From: Pseudomonas putida
GTDB taxonomy: Bacteria > Pseudomonadota > Gammaproteobacteria > Pseudomonadales > Pseudomonadaceae
Assembly: GCF_025905425.1 (NCBI RefSeq)
Contig: NZ_CP109603.1
Location: 3,550,501-3,614,500 of the forward strand
DNA: 64,000 nt
Direction of reading: 5' to 3'
The position numbers and the translations under genes were made by a program. Below are positions 38,522 through 48,041 of this stretch, piece after piece (the first letter of the stretch is position 1; each line of letters opens with the position of its first letter). The notes under the pieces are model-generated. The model had not been told where the DNA came from and made no database searches. It saw nothing but the letters and a program-made list of their open reading frames with translations.

Positions 38522-39016
38522 ATGACCACCACCGACCGTCTGAACACGTATGATGCCTGGCCCACAATGGCCGATACGGAAATCATCATGCTCCCGGACA
38601 AGGCGTGCGCAGTCGTCCTCTCACCCTCGGCGCAGCCCGGCATTCTGTTGTTCCGCCATCCGCAGGCGGGCGTGCAACTGGTCAAGGGCTCCATCGAAAA
38701 CGGCGAAACGCCGAGGGAAGCCGCCCTGCGTGAATTGGCTGAAGAGTCTGGCATCCACGACGCCACGATCAAAGACGACCTGGGGTGCTGGGATGCCGGC
38801 CATCTTGGGCAGACCTGGTCGTTTCACCTGTGCCGGGTGGAGGGTGCTGTACCTGAACGGTGGTCCCATCAGACGCTGGACGACCATGGCCACACCTTCG
38901 CGTTTTTCTGGGCTTCGCTTGATCATTTGCCTTATTCCGAGTGCCACCCGGTCTTTCAGCGAGCGCTGAGCTTCGTGAGCGAAGCGCTGAAACGGGGCGG
39001 CCACTGGACCGTATAA
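38522..39016 (+). CDS. Nudix hydrolase
   Basis: 164 residues if it starts at the ATG 38522; starts at 38567 or 38588 would also keep the domain. The Nudix box is complete (GSIENGETPREAALREL then AEESGI), so a metal-dependent pyrophosphohydrolase is expected. The natural substrate (a nucleoside diphosphate derivative or a capped nucleotide) cannot be told from the sequence. It is convergent with the RND pump operon. Confidence 0.87.
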   Translation: MTTTDRLNTYDAWPTMADTEIIMLPDKACAVVLSPSAQPGILLFRHPQAGVQLVKGSIENGETPREAALRELAEESGIHDATIKDDLGCWDAGHLGQTWSFHLCRVEGAVPERWSHQTLDDHGHTFAFFWASLDHLPYSECHPVFQRALSFVSEALKRGGHWTV

Positions 39017-39033
39017 CAGGGCCAGGTGATCGC

Positions 39034-42000
39034 TCACTGCACACGCACCCCGAGGCTGTGCTCGGCCTCTGCCAATTGTTGTTTGCGCAACGAGATCAGC
39101 CGGTGATCCCGCGCCAACCAGGTGTAGATCGCCGGCAGCACGAACAAGGTGAACAGCGTGCCGATCAACATGCCGCAGACAATCACCACGCCAAGGCCGA
39201 AGCGGCTGTTGGCCCCTGCTCCACTGGCAAACAACAGCGGTATCACGCCGAAGGTCATCGCCGCCGTGGTCATCAACACCGGGCGCAGGCGAATCTGCGC
39301 GGCGCGGATGATGGCCGCCGCGCGATCAAGGTTGTCGCGCACCTGAATTTCGTTGGCGAACTCCACCATCAGGATGCCGTGCTTGCTGATCAGCCCGATC
39401 AGCGTGACCAAGCCGATCTGCGTGTAGATATTCAGCGTGGCCCAGCCCAGCGCCAGCGGCAGTAAGGCACCGCAGATCGACAGGGGCACGGTCACCAGGA
39501 TGATCAATGGGTCTACCAGGCTTTCGTACTGCGCGGCCAGTACCAGGTAGATCACCACCAAGGCGGCAAGAAACGCCCACATCAGGGCAAAGCCTTCCTG
39601 CACATACTGGCGCGACTCCGATTGCCAGTCATGGCTGAAACCGGGCGGCAGCTCGGCGGCAAGCTGCTGCAGATACGCCACGGCCTTGCCCATCGAGACA
39701 CCGGGCGCGGGGATGGCCTGCAGGGTGCTTGCATTCTGCTGGTCGAATTGCAGAAGGCGGTTAGGCGCGACCTGCATGTCCAGGCGCACCACCGTGGACA
39801 GCGGCACCAGGCTGCCATCTTCGGCCCGCACGTACTGGCGATTCAGTGCCGACGGTGTCAGGCGCTGGTCTTGAATGCTTTGCGGGATCACGTCATAGGC
39901 GCGGCCGAACAGGGCGAAACGGTTCAAGTACTGCTCGCCCACCAGCACGCCCAGGGATTCCCCGATGGCCTGCATGCTGATCCCAAGGCTCGCCGCCTTG
40001 GCGCGGTCGATGCGAACGTTCACCACCGGGTTGTTGTAGTCCAGGTCGCTGTCCACCACGCTGAACAAACCGCTCTCGCGGGCGCGCTGCTTGAGCACTT
40101 CCATCGTCTGGTACAGCACCGGGTAATCCTGGGCACTGCGCAACACCATCTGTACCGGCAAGCCGCCACTGGAACCGGGCAACGACGCCACCTGGAAGGC
40201 GAAGATACTGCTCCCTTCGATGTCCGCAACCGCCTGTTGCAACTGCGCCTGGATCTGCGCGGCAGAACGCTCGCGCTGCTGCCATGCGCTGAGGTTGATG
40301 CCACCGAAACTGGCCGCCGTGCCGTCGGTGCCGTTGATGATCCAGGTATCGGTGGTTTCGGCAATCGACTTCATCACGTGGTCGAGTTTGCTGGCGAAGC
40401 GCTCCACATAGTCCAGGCTCGCATGTTGCGGCGATTTGATCGCAGTCAGCACCGCCGCCTGGTCCTCCGGCGGCGCCAACTCGCGCTGCGGCAACAGGTA
40501 CAGCCAGGGCAGGCTCAGGCACACCAGCAGGGCAACGCCCGCGCTGATCCAGCGCCGCGACAAGGTGTAAGCCAAGACCTGTGCGTAGGCCGCCGTCAGC
40601 CCACCGAACACCCTCTCGGCGAAGTGGGCCATGGCGCCGTCCTGCTGGCCGGGCTTCAACAGCAGCGAACTCATCACCGGCGATAGCGTCAGCGCCACGA
40701 TGCCCGAAACGATCACCGCCCCTGCCAAGGTCAAGGCGAACTCACGGAACAGCGTGCCGGTCAGCCCGCCCATCAAGCCAATGGGGGCGTACACGGCGGC
40801 CAGGGTCAGGGTCATGGCGATCACCGGGCCGGCGATTTCGCGCGCACCGGCCAACGCCGCCGCCACGGGCGTCTGCCCCTCTTCGATGTGGCGGTGCACG
40901 TTTTCCACCACAACGATGGCATCGTCCACCACCAGGCCGATAGCCAACACCATCGCCAACAACGTCAGCAAGTTCAGGCTGAAGCCGAACGCCAGCATCA
41001 GCCCCGCCGCCCCGAGCATCGACAAGGGGATGGCCACCACCGCAATCGCCACGCTGCGCAGCGACCCCAGGCACAGCCAGATCACCAGCACGACGATCAG
41101 CATTGCCTCCACCAGCGTGCGTAACACCTCTTCGATCGAAGCCTCGATGAACCGCGCGGTTTCATAGGCCAGCGCCACCTTCACGCCGGGCGGGAGGGTT
41201 TGCTGGATCTGCGGCAGCAACTCGCGAATGCCTTCCACGATCACCAGCGGGTTACCCGACGGTGTCGGGAACAACCCCAGGTGCACCGCAGGCTTGCCAT
41301 CCATGGTGGCACTGGTGCGGGTGGCCGCTGCGTTCAATTCGACAGTGCCCACATCACGCAAACGCACAAGGTCCGTGCCATCGTTGCGAATGATCAGGTC
41401 ACGGAAGTCTTCGACGCGGGTCAGGTCGGTATCGACCTGGATGTCGGCCAGCACGAACTGCCCACGCACCTGCCCCGGCGTCGCCTGGTAGTTGTTGGCC
41501 CGCACCGCTTGCGCGACGTCGGCAGCAGTCACCCCGCGTCCGGCCATCTGCTCGCTGTCGAGCCACAGGCGCATGGCCAGGTTCTGCCCGCCGAAGGTCT
41601 GCACCTTGGCAACGCCGTCGATCCCCGAAAGCAGCGGCTCGGCCACCCGCGACAGGTAATCACTCAGCTCTGGGATAGACAGGCTCTCGCTGGAGAAGCC
41701 CACATACGCGACTGCCGTGGAGTCACCCGCAGACAGCTCCACCACCGGGTCGTAGGCTTTCTCCGGCAAGCGGTAGCGCACCTGGTTGACCTTGGCCATG
41801 GTCTCGGCCAGCGCCTGGGTCGAGTCCCGATTGAGCACCATGCGCAAGGTAATCAGGCTGCGCCCCTGCAGCGACGATGAAGACATATAGTCCACGCCCT
41901 CTACCGAGGACACCGCCTGGCTGATCGGCTGGGTCACAAAACCTTGCATCAGTTCGGCGGAGGCACCGGGGTAGTCGGTACTGATGGTGATCGTCGCACT

Positions 42001-42123
42001 CTCCAGCAACGGGTACTGGCGCACCGGCAGCTTGCCCAGGGCGAACAGCCCCATCAGCACGATCAGGCTGCTGACCACCAGCGCCAGCACCGGGCGGCGC
42101 ACGAAGATATCGGTGAATTTCAC
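39034..42123 (-). CDS. RND efflux permease, HAE1 family (MexI-like)
   Basis: 1029 residues, typical of inner-membrane RND pumps. The first helix (FTDIFVRRPVLALVVSSLIV), the proton-relay Asp pair in TM4 (GLVVDDAIVVVENVHRH) and two large periplasmic loops are present. The sequence resembles MexI of the P. aeruginosa MexGHI-OpmD system more than MexB. Its start overlaps the fusion-protein stop by four bases. The operon has no outer-membrane channel gene, so it must borrow one. The SoxR-type promoter upstream suggests efflux of redox-active compounds such as phenazines or viologens. Confidence 0.93.
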   Translation of the reverse strand: MKFTDIFVRRPVLALVVSSLIVLMGLFALGKLPVRQYPLLESATITISTDYPGASAELMQGFVTQPISQAVSSVEGVDYMSSSSLQGRSLITLRMVLNRDSTQALAETMAKVNQVRYRLPEKAYDPVVELSAGDSTAVAYVGFSSESLSIPELSDYLSRVAEPLLSGIDGVAKVQTFGGQNLAMRLWLDSEQMAGRGVTAADVAQAVRANNYQATPGQVRGQFVLADIQVDTDLTRVEDFRDLIIRNDGTDLVRLRDVGTVELNAAATRTSATMDGKPAVHLGLFPTPSGNPLVIVEGIRELLPQIQQTLPPGVKVALAYETARFIEASIEEVLRTLVEAMLIVVLVIWLCLGSLRSVAIAVVAIPLSMLGAAGLMLAFGFSLNLLTLLAMVLAIGLVVDDAIVVVENVHRHIEEGQTPVAAALAGAREIAGPVIAMTLTLAAVYAPIGLMGGLTGTLFREFALTLAGAVIVSGIVALTLSPVMSSLLLKPGQQDGAMAHFAERVFGGLTAAYAQVLAYTLSRRWISAGVALLVCLSLPWLYLLPQRELAPPEDQAAVLTAIKSPQHASLDYVERFASKLDHVMKSIAETTDTWIINGTDGTAASFGGINLSAWQQRERSAAQIQAQLQQAVADIEGSSIFAFQVASLPGSSGGLPVQMVLRSAQDYPVLYQTMEVLKQRARESGLFSVVDSDLDYNNPVVNVRIDRAKAASLGISMQAIGESLGVLVGEQYLNRFALFGRAYDVIPQSIQDQRLTPSALNRQYVRAEDGSLVPLSTVVRLDMQVAPNRLLQFDQQNASTLQAIPAPGVSMGKAVAYLQQLAAELPPGFSHDWQSESRQYVQEGFALMWAFLAALVVIYLVLAAQYESLVDPLIILVTVPLSICGALLPLALGWATLNIYTQIGLVTLIGLISKHGILMVEFANEIQVRDNLDRAAAIIRAAQIRLRPVLMTTAAMTFGVIPLLFASGAGANSRFGLGVVIVCGMLIGTLFTLFVLPAIYTWLARDHRLISLRKQQLAEAEHSLGVRVQ

Positions 42124-43217
42124 GATTGATGCCCCCCGGCCCGGTCCAGCAAGCTGTCCTCAGCCACCTGCTCGACCTGCATGCCATCACTCAATTTCAA
42201 CTGGCCTGAAACCACTACCCTGTCGCCCGGCGCGAGGCCCGAGATGATCTCCACACGCCCCTGCCAACGCTCACCGGTCGTCACCCGCACCCGGCTGACG
42301 CTGATCCCGCGCTGCTGATCCTGCGTGGCAATGAACACCGTCTGCCCGTAGGCGGTATAGGTAATCGCGGTTTCCGGCACGGCCAGCACCCTTGACGGCT
42401 GCGTGGCGGGCAGACGCACGCCGGCATACATGCCCGGTTGCAACTGCCCGTCCAGGTTGGGCAAGGCGGCCTGCACCTGGACCAGCCGCGACTTGCTGAC
42501 CAGCGGGTCGACCGCTACTACCCGGGCCTGAAACGCCCGCCCGCGCGCAGCATCGACCGTCAGCTCCAGCACCTGCCCGACACTGACCTCGGGGGCAGCC
42601 TGTTCGCTCAGGGAAAAATTGACGTGCAGTTGGCGCGTGTCCGTCAGGCTGGCAATCGCTTCGCCAGCGCCCAGGTACTGGCCCTGGTGGACACGGCGGA
42701 TGCCGACCTTGCCTGCGAACGGTGCGCGTATGGCTTTTTGCGCAATCAGCGCTTCGACATGCTGCAGTTCGCCCATGGCCACATCCACGGCCGTGGTCGC
42801 GTTGTCCAGCAACTCCTGCGAAACGGCATTCAGCGCACGCAGCTTGCGCGCACGCTGCGCCGCGATGTGAGCATTGCGCAGCTTCGCCCGCAGTTGCACC
42901 CGCAGGGCCTGCTCGGGCGCATCGTTGAGCTGCACCAGCAACTGCCCAGCGCTGACAGCCTGCCCAGACTCGAACGCGATCTGCGTGATGCGCCCTGGCG
43001 CCTCGGCGGCCACCTGTACCTGATTGACGGCTTCCAGTTCCCCCGACGCAAAGGTGTTGCGCGCCACCTCGACCTGCTCGACCGTGGCCAGTGCCACCTT
43101 GGTCGCCGGCCAGGCCGCCACCGCCTCGCCCGATGCACGGCTACCCGTCAGCGCGTATACGCCGACCAGCACGCATGCCACTGCGCCAGCCCAGGCCATA
43201 AGCATCCTTTTGTTCAT
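42120..43217 (-). CDS. RND efflux membrane-fusion protein (MexH-like)
   Basis: 365 residues. A short N-terminal membrane anchor ([19 protein letters not shown]) is followed by the lipoyl halves ([18 protein letters not shown] ... [17 protein letters not shown]), a helical hairpin and beta-barrel domains. It links the inner-membrane pump to an outer-membrane channel. GGAGCA precedes the ATG at 43217. It is the first gene after the SoxR-type promoter. Confidence 0.93.
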   Translation of the reverse strand: MNKRMLMAWAGAVACVLVGVYALTGSRASGEAVAAWPATKVALATVEQVEVARNTFASGELEAVNQVQVAAEAPGRITQIAFESGQAVSAGQLLVQLNDAPEQALRVQLRAKLRNAHIAAQRARKLRALNAVSQELLDNATTAVDVAMGELQHVEALIAQKAIRAPFAGKVGIRRVHQGQYLGAGEAIASLTDTRQLHVNFSLSEQAAPEVSVGQVLELTVDAARGRAFQARVVAVDPLVSKSRLVQVQAALPNLDGQLQPGMYAGVRLPATQPSRVLAVPETAITYTAYGQTVFIATQDQQRGISVSRVRVTTGERWQGRVEIISGLAPGDRVVVSGQLKLSDGMQVEQVAEDSLLDRAGGHQS

Positions 43218-43267
43218 GCATTGCTCCGATCATCAGGGGAAAGCAGTTGCGGGAAAGATCGGGCAGG

Positions 43268-43298
43268 ACTATAAGAGCTCAACTTAACTTGAGGTCAA
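43268..43298 (-). promoter_or_regulatory. SoxR-controlled promoter of the efflux operon
   Basis: On the minus strand: -35 TTGACC (43298-43293), a 19-bp spacer, and -10 TATAGT (43273-43268). The spacer contains CCTCAAGTTAAGTTGAGC (43294-43277), which matches the SoxR box CCTCAAGTTAACTTGAGG at 16 of 18 positions. A 19-bp spacer is characteristic of MerR-family activated promoters. The same box lies 10 bp upstream of the soxR start, so autoregulation is likely. Confidence 0.88.
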
Positions 43299-43303
43299 CA
43301 GGC

Positions 43304-43771
43304 GTGCCAGCAAGAACAGCAACTGACAGCTCGCGGCAACTGACCGTGGGCGAGGTGGCCAGACGCAGCGGGGTGGCGGTGTCCACCCTGCACTTCTACG
43401 AGTCCAAGGGCTTGATCGCCAGCACCCGCACCGGCGGCAACCAGCGGCGCTACCCCGCCTTGGTGCTGCGTACCATCGCCATCATCAAGGTGGCGCAGCG
43501 CACGGGGATTCCCCTTGAAGAAATCAAGCGCGCCCTCGGCCGGTACCCCCCTAACAGCAAACTCACGGCCGCCCAGTGGGGCGAAATGTCCTCGGCCTGG
43601 CGAGAAGACCTGAACGCCCGCATTCGCACCCTGCAAGCGCTGCGCGACAGCCTGGACAACTGCATTGGCTGCGGCTGCCTGTCGCTTGAAGACTGCCCGC
43701 TGCGCAACCCCGAGGATGTGTTGGGCAAGGACGGTGCGGGGGCCAGGATCCTGGAAGGCAAAAGTGTGTAA
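43304..43771 (+). CDS. soxR: Redox-sensitive activator SoxR ([2Fe-2S], MerR family)
   Basis: 155 residues from a GTG at 43304, with GAGG 9 bases before it. The MerR helix-turn-helix ([20 protein letters not shown]) is followed by a dimerisation helix and the cluster motif C120-x2-C123-x-C125-x5-C131 ([12 protein letters not shown]), exactly the SoxR spacing. Oxidation of the cluster by redox-cycling compounds activates target promoters. In Pseudomonas, SoxR controls efflux and oxygenase genes and not soxS. Here the divergent RND pump carries the matching box. Confidence 0.96.
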   Translation: MPARTATDSSRQLTVGEVARRSGVAVSTLHFYESKGLIASTRTGGNQRRYPALVLRTIAIIKVAQRTGIPLEEIKRALGRYPPNSKLTAAQWGEMSSAWREDLNARIRTLQALRDSLDNCIGCGCLSLEDCPLRNPEDVLGKDGAGARILEGKSV

Positions 43772-43783
43772 GCGAGAGGCTGC

Positions 43784-46288
43784 TTACCAGAACGTTCCGC
43801 GCAACGTGAGCATGTGGTTGCGCTTTTCTGCGTACCAGTTGCCGGACGCCGAGGAGCCCAACGTGGCGTAGTAGGTCTTGTCGAAAATGTTGTTGGCGTT
43901 GTAAGCCAGCGTCCAGTGATCGTCGATCTGGTATTCGACCAACGCGTTCCACACGGCATAACCGCCCTGGCGATAATCGAATGGCTCCGAGCGCAGCACC
44001 TTGCCCGCGCCATCGATCACGCTGGCACTGCCGCTGACCAGGTTGGCGCTCTGTAAGGTTACGCCACCACCGACCTTGAAGCCGTGCAGTTGGCCAGGCA
44101 GTTGGTAAGTGCTCCAGAGTTTGAATTGGTGCTTGGGCGTGATGCTGCTGAAGGCCGTATTGTCCTGGCGGTTGCGGTTGTGGTTATAGGTATAGCCGGC
44201 CAGCAGGTTCCAGTCCGGCAAGACCTCCCCCGCCAACTCCATGTCCACACCCTTGCTGACCACTTCGCCCTGGGCCAGGTAGCAGCAGTTGCCGCCGAAC
44301 AGGACGTTGGTCAGTTCGTAGTTCGGGTCGACCACAGCTTCGTTGTCCCGCTGGGTGTAGTACAACGCCACGGAGGCGTTCAGCGCCCCGTTGAACAACT
44401 CGCCCTTGAGGCCTGTCTCGTACGTCTTGCCTTTCATCGCTTCGATCGAGCTGCCTGGCAACGGACCTTGCAGCTTGTTCTGCTGTGGCTTGTAGATTTC
44501 CGAGTAGCTGACATAAGCCGACCAATCATCGCTCAGGTCGTAGACCAGGCCGCCATAAGGCACCAGTTTGGTGGGTTCGCGGGTAGAAATATCGGATTCC
44601 ACCGACCACACACCCTCGTCACGTGCCCGGTACAGCTGTTCGAAGGTGTAGCGCTGTGCACGTGCACCCACGATCAAGTGCAGCGGTTCGGCCAGATGCA
44701 GGCGCAAGGTCGAGTACAGGCCGTACTGCGTCTGGGTGTTGGGGTTGTAGTCACGGTAGAAGTCCTTGTTGGTCGGCGGCATCACCCATGGCGTGGCGCC
44801 TGGGTTGAACACGTCGATGGGGCCACCGGAGCCGGCTGACTGCAGGGTGCCTTCCCACTGGCTGGTGATCTTCTGGTAATCGACGCCCATGAGGAATTCA
44901 TGTTGCCGGTCGAAGGCCCGAAATTTGCCGGCAACGTTGACGTCCCAAAGCTTCTGGTCACTGCGGTACTGGTTGACGTTGCCTGTCCAGGCGGGGCCCA
45001 CCAGGGTCACCGGGTTGACCGCGCCGAAGTTGAATGCGCTCTTGCCAAACCCGGAATCCAAGGTCTGGGTGTAGGTGATGTTGGCTTTCCAGTCATCGTT
45101 GAAATCGTGGTCGAGCTTGGCGAACACTTCCTGGGAGCGGCCGTCCAGGTACGCCCAGTTCTGCGTCAGGCTGCTATTGCGAGAGAGCCCCAGGTCGGTG
45201 CCGCTGCTATAGCGCGGCAGCCCGGTGCCGGAACCGGTTTCGTGGATGCGCTCGGAGCGACCACCCAGGGTCAGGCGGGTGTCAGGCAGGATATCGGCCT
45301 CGAGAATGCCATAGATGATCGGCTTTTCGGTCGCACGGTCGTCGAGCATGTACTGACGGTCGGTGTAAGCGGCGACCAATCGGCCGCGCAGCTTGCCATC
45401 GAAGCCGAGCGGGCCGGTCACGTCGAACTGAGTGCGGTAGTTGTCCCAGCTGCCGGCCGACATGTCGACCTTGAGCTGGTAGGTGTCCAGCGGGCGCTTG
45501 CGCACCAGGTTGATCATGCCGCCCGGGTCGCCGGTCCCCCCGAACAGCGCAGACGAACCGCGCAGCACTTCAACGTGGTCGAACTCGACCATGTCGTAGC
45601 TCTTGTTCGAATAGAAACTCCCCGAGGTGGTCCCCAAGGCCATGGGCGCGGCACCGTCGATCTGGATGTTCTCGATCTTGAAGCCGCGCGAGTAGAAGTC
45701 CGATAGGCGGAAGTTGTTGTTCTTGACGGTGATGCCGGGTGTGACCTTCATGGCATCGGCCAGGTCAGTCATGCGGTGCTCTTCGATGATCTGGCTGGTC
45801 ACCACCGACACCGACTGCGGCGTCTGACGCAAACTGGTGGGGGACTTCGAGCCGATACTGACCCGCTCGGTGGTGTACGAGCCGGTGTTCTCGGTCATCA
45901 TGCCCATGCCCTGCCCCTGTATCACGGTGCTGCTCAGCTCCAGCGCCGAACCCGCATCGGGTGCCAGCGATTGCAGCGACCAGTTGCCATCCGAGGCCTG
46001 CACAGCCTTCAGCCCCGTCCCCTCCAGCAACAGGTACAGTGCCATTTCAACCGGCAACTGGCCCTTCACCGGGTGGGCCTGCTTGCCTGCCACCCACTGT
46101 GGCTCGTACGGCAAGCTGATGCCGGACTGTTCGGCAAAGCGGTTGAGCGCTTCGTCCAAAGGCGCCGCAGGCAAGTCGTAGCGCAGGGTGGGTTGGGTGG
46201 CTAGCACAGGCTGGCAAAGGCTCAGGCCAGAACCGATGAGCATGGCTTGGGTGAGCAGTGCTGGGCGAAAACGTGACAACAGATCCAT
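43784..46288 (-). CDS. TonB-dependent ferric siderophore receptor with STN domain (second system)
   Basis: 834 residues from the ATG at 46288. A signal peptide (MDLLSRFRPALLTQAMLIGS...) leads to an STN domain (RYDLPAAPLDEALNRFAEQS, about residues 35-90), a plug (LRQTPQSVSVVTSQIIEEH) and a barrel ending in Trp. Several barrel features (KTYYATLGSS; YAEKRN near the end) recall the FpvA/FhuE group, so pyoverdine- or coprogen-type siderophores are plausible. It is the third gene of a sigma/FecR/receptor set and is separated from fecR by an 86-bp structured gap. Confidence 0.92.
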   Translation of the reverse strand: MDLLSRFRPALLTQAMLIGSGLSLCQPVLATQPTLRYDLPAAPLDEALNRFAEQSGISLPYEPQWVAGKQAHPVKGQLPVEMALYLLLEGTGLKAVQASDGNWSLQSLAPDAGSALELSSTVIQGQGMGMMTENTGSYTTERVSIGSKSPTSLRQTPQSVSVVTSQIIEEHRMTDLADAMKVTPGITVKNNNFRLSDFYSRGFKIENIQIDGAAPMALGTTSGSFYSNKSYDMVEFDHVEVLRGSSALFGGTGDPGGMINLVRKRPLDTYQLKVDMSAGSWDNYRTQFDVTGPLGFDGKLRGRLVAAYTDRQYMLDDRATEKPIIYGILEADILPDTRLTLGGRSERIHETGSGTGLPRYSSGTDLGLSRNSSLTQNWAYLDGRSQEVFAKLDHDFNDDWKANITYTQTLDSGFGKSAFNFGAVNPVTLVGPAWTGNVNQYRSDQKLWDVNVAGKFRAFDRQHEFLMGVDYQKITSQWEGTLQSAGSGGPIDVFNPGATPWVMPPTNKDFYRDYNPNTQTQYGLYSTLRLHLAEPLHLIVGARAQRYTFEQLYRARDEGVWSVESDISTREPTKLVPYGGLVYDLSDDWSAYVSYSEIYKPQQNKLQGPLPGSSIEAMKGKTYETGLKGELFNGALNASVALYYTQRDNEAVVDPNYELTNVLFGGNCCYLAQGEVVSKGVDMELAGEVLPDWNLLAGYTYNHNRNRQDNTAFSSITPKHQFKLWSTYQLPGQLHGFKVGGGVTLQSANLVSGSASVIDGAGKVLRSEPFDYRQGGYAVWNALVEYQIDDHWTLAYNANNIFDKTYYATLGSSASGNWYAEKRNHMLTLRGTFW

Positions 46289-46300
46289 CGAGGGGAGGCT

Positions 46301-46379
46301 CCTGAAAAAGTGCAGGTCTTTTTCTACTTGTCGAAGGCGCCGACAAAACCCCGTAATCGGACAGCACACTTTTTTCAGG
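46301..46379. repeat. Nested inverted repeats between FecR and receptor genes
   Basis: An outer pair CCTGAAAAAGTG (46301-46312) and CACTTTTTTCAGG (46367-46379, one extra T) encloses an inner TTGTCG (46328-46333) / CGACAA (46341-46346). The fecR stop lies inside the right outer arm. The receptor promoter used by the sigma factor must also be here, so the fold could adjust expression. Confidence 0.6.
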
Positions 46380-47307
46380 CCGGTACGATGCGCACCCACA
46401 GTGACGTGCGCCAGATCAGGCGCACGGGGAGCGTGTGGCTGAGTGTGCGCAAGGCGTTTTCGCTGTCGTCAAGCTGGAACACCCCAGAAACCTTCAGCCC
46501 CGCCACCGCAGGGTCGCACCCGACCCAGCCCGTGCGCTGGCGGGCCAGCCGCTCGGCCAACTCGTGCAAGGGCATGGAGTGAGTGATGAGCAACCCGCGC
46601 GTCCAAGCCGACCCGTCGAACGTGGGTTGTTCGACCCGACGTGAATCGGCCGCATCGACCAGAAACTGCTCGCCTGCCATGGCACGCAATGCAGGCCGAC
46701 CCGGCGCGAGGATGGCAACTGCCCCCTCATCGACCGTCAAGCGCGTGCGGCCGTTTTCCTGACACAGGTCGAAGGCCGTACCCAGTGCCTGGAACCGGGC
46801 CTGGTCCGTGTCCACACACAGCGCGCGTTGCAGAGGGTCGTGGCCGGCTTTCACGTAGACCTGGCCTTCGCGCAGTTGGATCAGGCGCTCGACCTGGTTG
46901 ACGCGCACATCGACAGCACTCCTGCCATTGAGCTGCAGTTGAGTGCCATCGGCCAGTTGGACGCGACGACGCTCGCCGGTGGCCGTGCTGTAGTCGGCAA
47001 GGCTGACACGCCAGGGCGACTGCTGCACGGCACTACCGGCCATGCCCAGGCCAAGCAAGCCAAGCGCGAGGGTTTTCAATGCTGCGCGTCGGCCTGGGTC
47101 GCCCAACGTGCGGATGGCCACGCCCGAGGGCAGTTCGCGGGCCTGGGCAAAGCAGGTTTGCGCCTCCTGCAGGGCCTGCCAGGTGGCCTCGTGCTGCGGG
47201 TCGGCTTGACGCCAGGCCAGGCACGCGGCGCACAACGCCGGCGCATGCTGGGATGATTCGAGCTTTACCTGCCAGTCGATCGCCTGGTCGAGCACCGGGT
47301 TGGTCAT
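46375..47307 (-). CDS. FecR-family anti-sigma / sigma regulator (second system)
   Basis: 310 residues from the ATG at 47307, overlapping the sigma stop by four bases. It has the cytoplasmic start (LDQAIDWQVKLESSQHAPA), a single membrane helix near residues 85-105 (TLALGLLGLGMAGSAV) and a periplasmic FecR domain (VRVNQVERLIQLREGQVYV). It transmits the receptor's STN signal to the sigma factor. No twin-Arg is seen before its helix. Confidence 0.92.
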   Translation of the reverse strand: MTNPVLDQAIDWQVKLESSQHAPALCAACLAWRQADPQHEATWQALQEAQTCFAQARELPSGVAIRTLGDPGRRAALKTLALGLLGLGMAGSAVQQSPWRVSLADYSTATGERRRVQLADGTQLQLNGRSAVDVRVNQVERLIQLREGQVYVKAGHDPLQRALCVDTDQARFQALGTAFDLCQENGRTRLTVDEGAVAILAPGRPALRAMAGEQFLVDAADSRRVEQPTFDGSAWTRGLLITHSMPLHELAERLARQRTGWVGCDPAVAGLKVSGVFQLDDSENALRTLSHTLPVRLIWRTSLWVRIVPA

Positions 47308-47828
47308 GGCGCGTGCATGATCTGGTAGCAATGCCGTATGGCCTTGGCCATGTATTTCTCGACGCTGCTCAGGCTGACGCCAAGGCGAATGGCGATGTCC
47401 TGGTAGCTCATGCCTTCCAGTCGCGACAGCAGGAACGCCATGCGCGCTTTGGACGGCAGCCCATCAAGCAGGGCATCGATCTGCATCAACGTCTGCAGCA
47501 ACATCAATTGCCGCTCGGCAGAAGGCGCCTCGGGTTCGGGCAGGTGCGCCAGTGCTTGCAGATACGCGGCTTCCAGCTTGTGACGACGAAAGCGGTCGAT
47601 CAGCAGCCCTCGCGCCACGCTGCTCAACCAGGCTCTCGGCTGGCGCAGCGCAACAATCTGCTGCGGGCGTAGCAAGGCCTGCAGGAAAGTGTCCTGCGCG
47701 ACATCGCACGCCTGATCGCCGTAGTGCTGGCGGCGTTGCAGCCAGCTCAGCAGCCAGGCGTGATGGTCGCGATACAGGGCATCGACCCCCTCGCGTGAAG
47801 GCGGTGCTGAAGCGGGCGGTGGTGACAT
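47304..47828 (-). CDS. ECF sigma factor, FecI family (second system)
   Basis: 174 residues from the ATG at 47828. Region 2 (DQACDVAQDTFLQALLRP) and region 4 (LEGMSYQDIAIRLGVSLSS) are complete. It heads a minus-strand sigma-FecR-receptor set and has a Fur-like sequence about 35-50 bp upstream. It shares a 213-bp gap with the divergent class II aldolase gene. Confidence 0.92.
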   Translation of the reverse strand: MSPPPASAPPSREGVDALYRDHHAWLLSWLQRRQHYGDQACDVAQDTFLQALLRPQQIVALRQPRAWLSSVARGLLIDRFRRHKLEAAYLQALAHLPEPEAPSAERQLMLLQTLMQIDALLDGLPSKARMAFLLSRLEGMSYQDIAIRLGVSLSSVEKYMAKAIRHCYQIMHAP

Positions 47829-47862
47829 TGTGAGCCTCGGTTCCAGGTCGAAACAGGTGCAG

Positions 47863-47880
47863 TTGCAAATGGTTCGCAAT
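47863..47880 (-). promoter_or_regulatory. Candidate Fur box of the second FecI gene
   Basis: TTGCAAATGGTTCGCAAT is an imperfect inverted repeat with spacing like the Fur 7-1-7 site, 35 bp before the sigma start. It matches the consensus less well than the site at 591-609. Confidence 0.45.
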
Positions 47881-47944
47881 ACTACGAGGTTTTGCCGCAT
47901 CAGGTCACCCTGCAAATGACAGGATCAACGCGATGACACTTCGC

Positions 47945-47973
47945 TTGCGTATGACACAAAGTGTCATTAAGAT
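47945..47973 (+). promoter_or_regulatory. Promoter with palindromic operator for the aldolase unit
   Basis: ATGACACAAAGTGTCAT (47951-47967) is a perfect 7-3-7 inverted repeat. It exactly fills the 17-bp space between TTGCGT (weak -35) and TAAGAT (4/6 to the -10 consensus). A further half-site ATGACACTT starts at 47933. This is the shape of a repressor operator, but the regulator is not in the window. Confidence 0.55.
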
Positions 47974-48041
47974 CGCCGTGTGTCCTGAAACCAAACCACG
48001 GCAATCAGGAAGTCATCGCCCTCATCGTGCAGGTAACCCTC

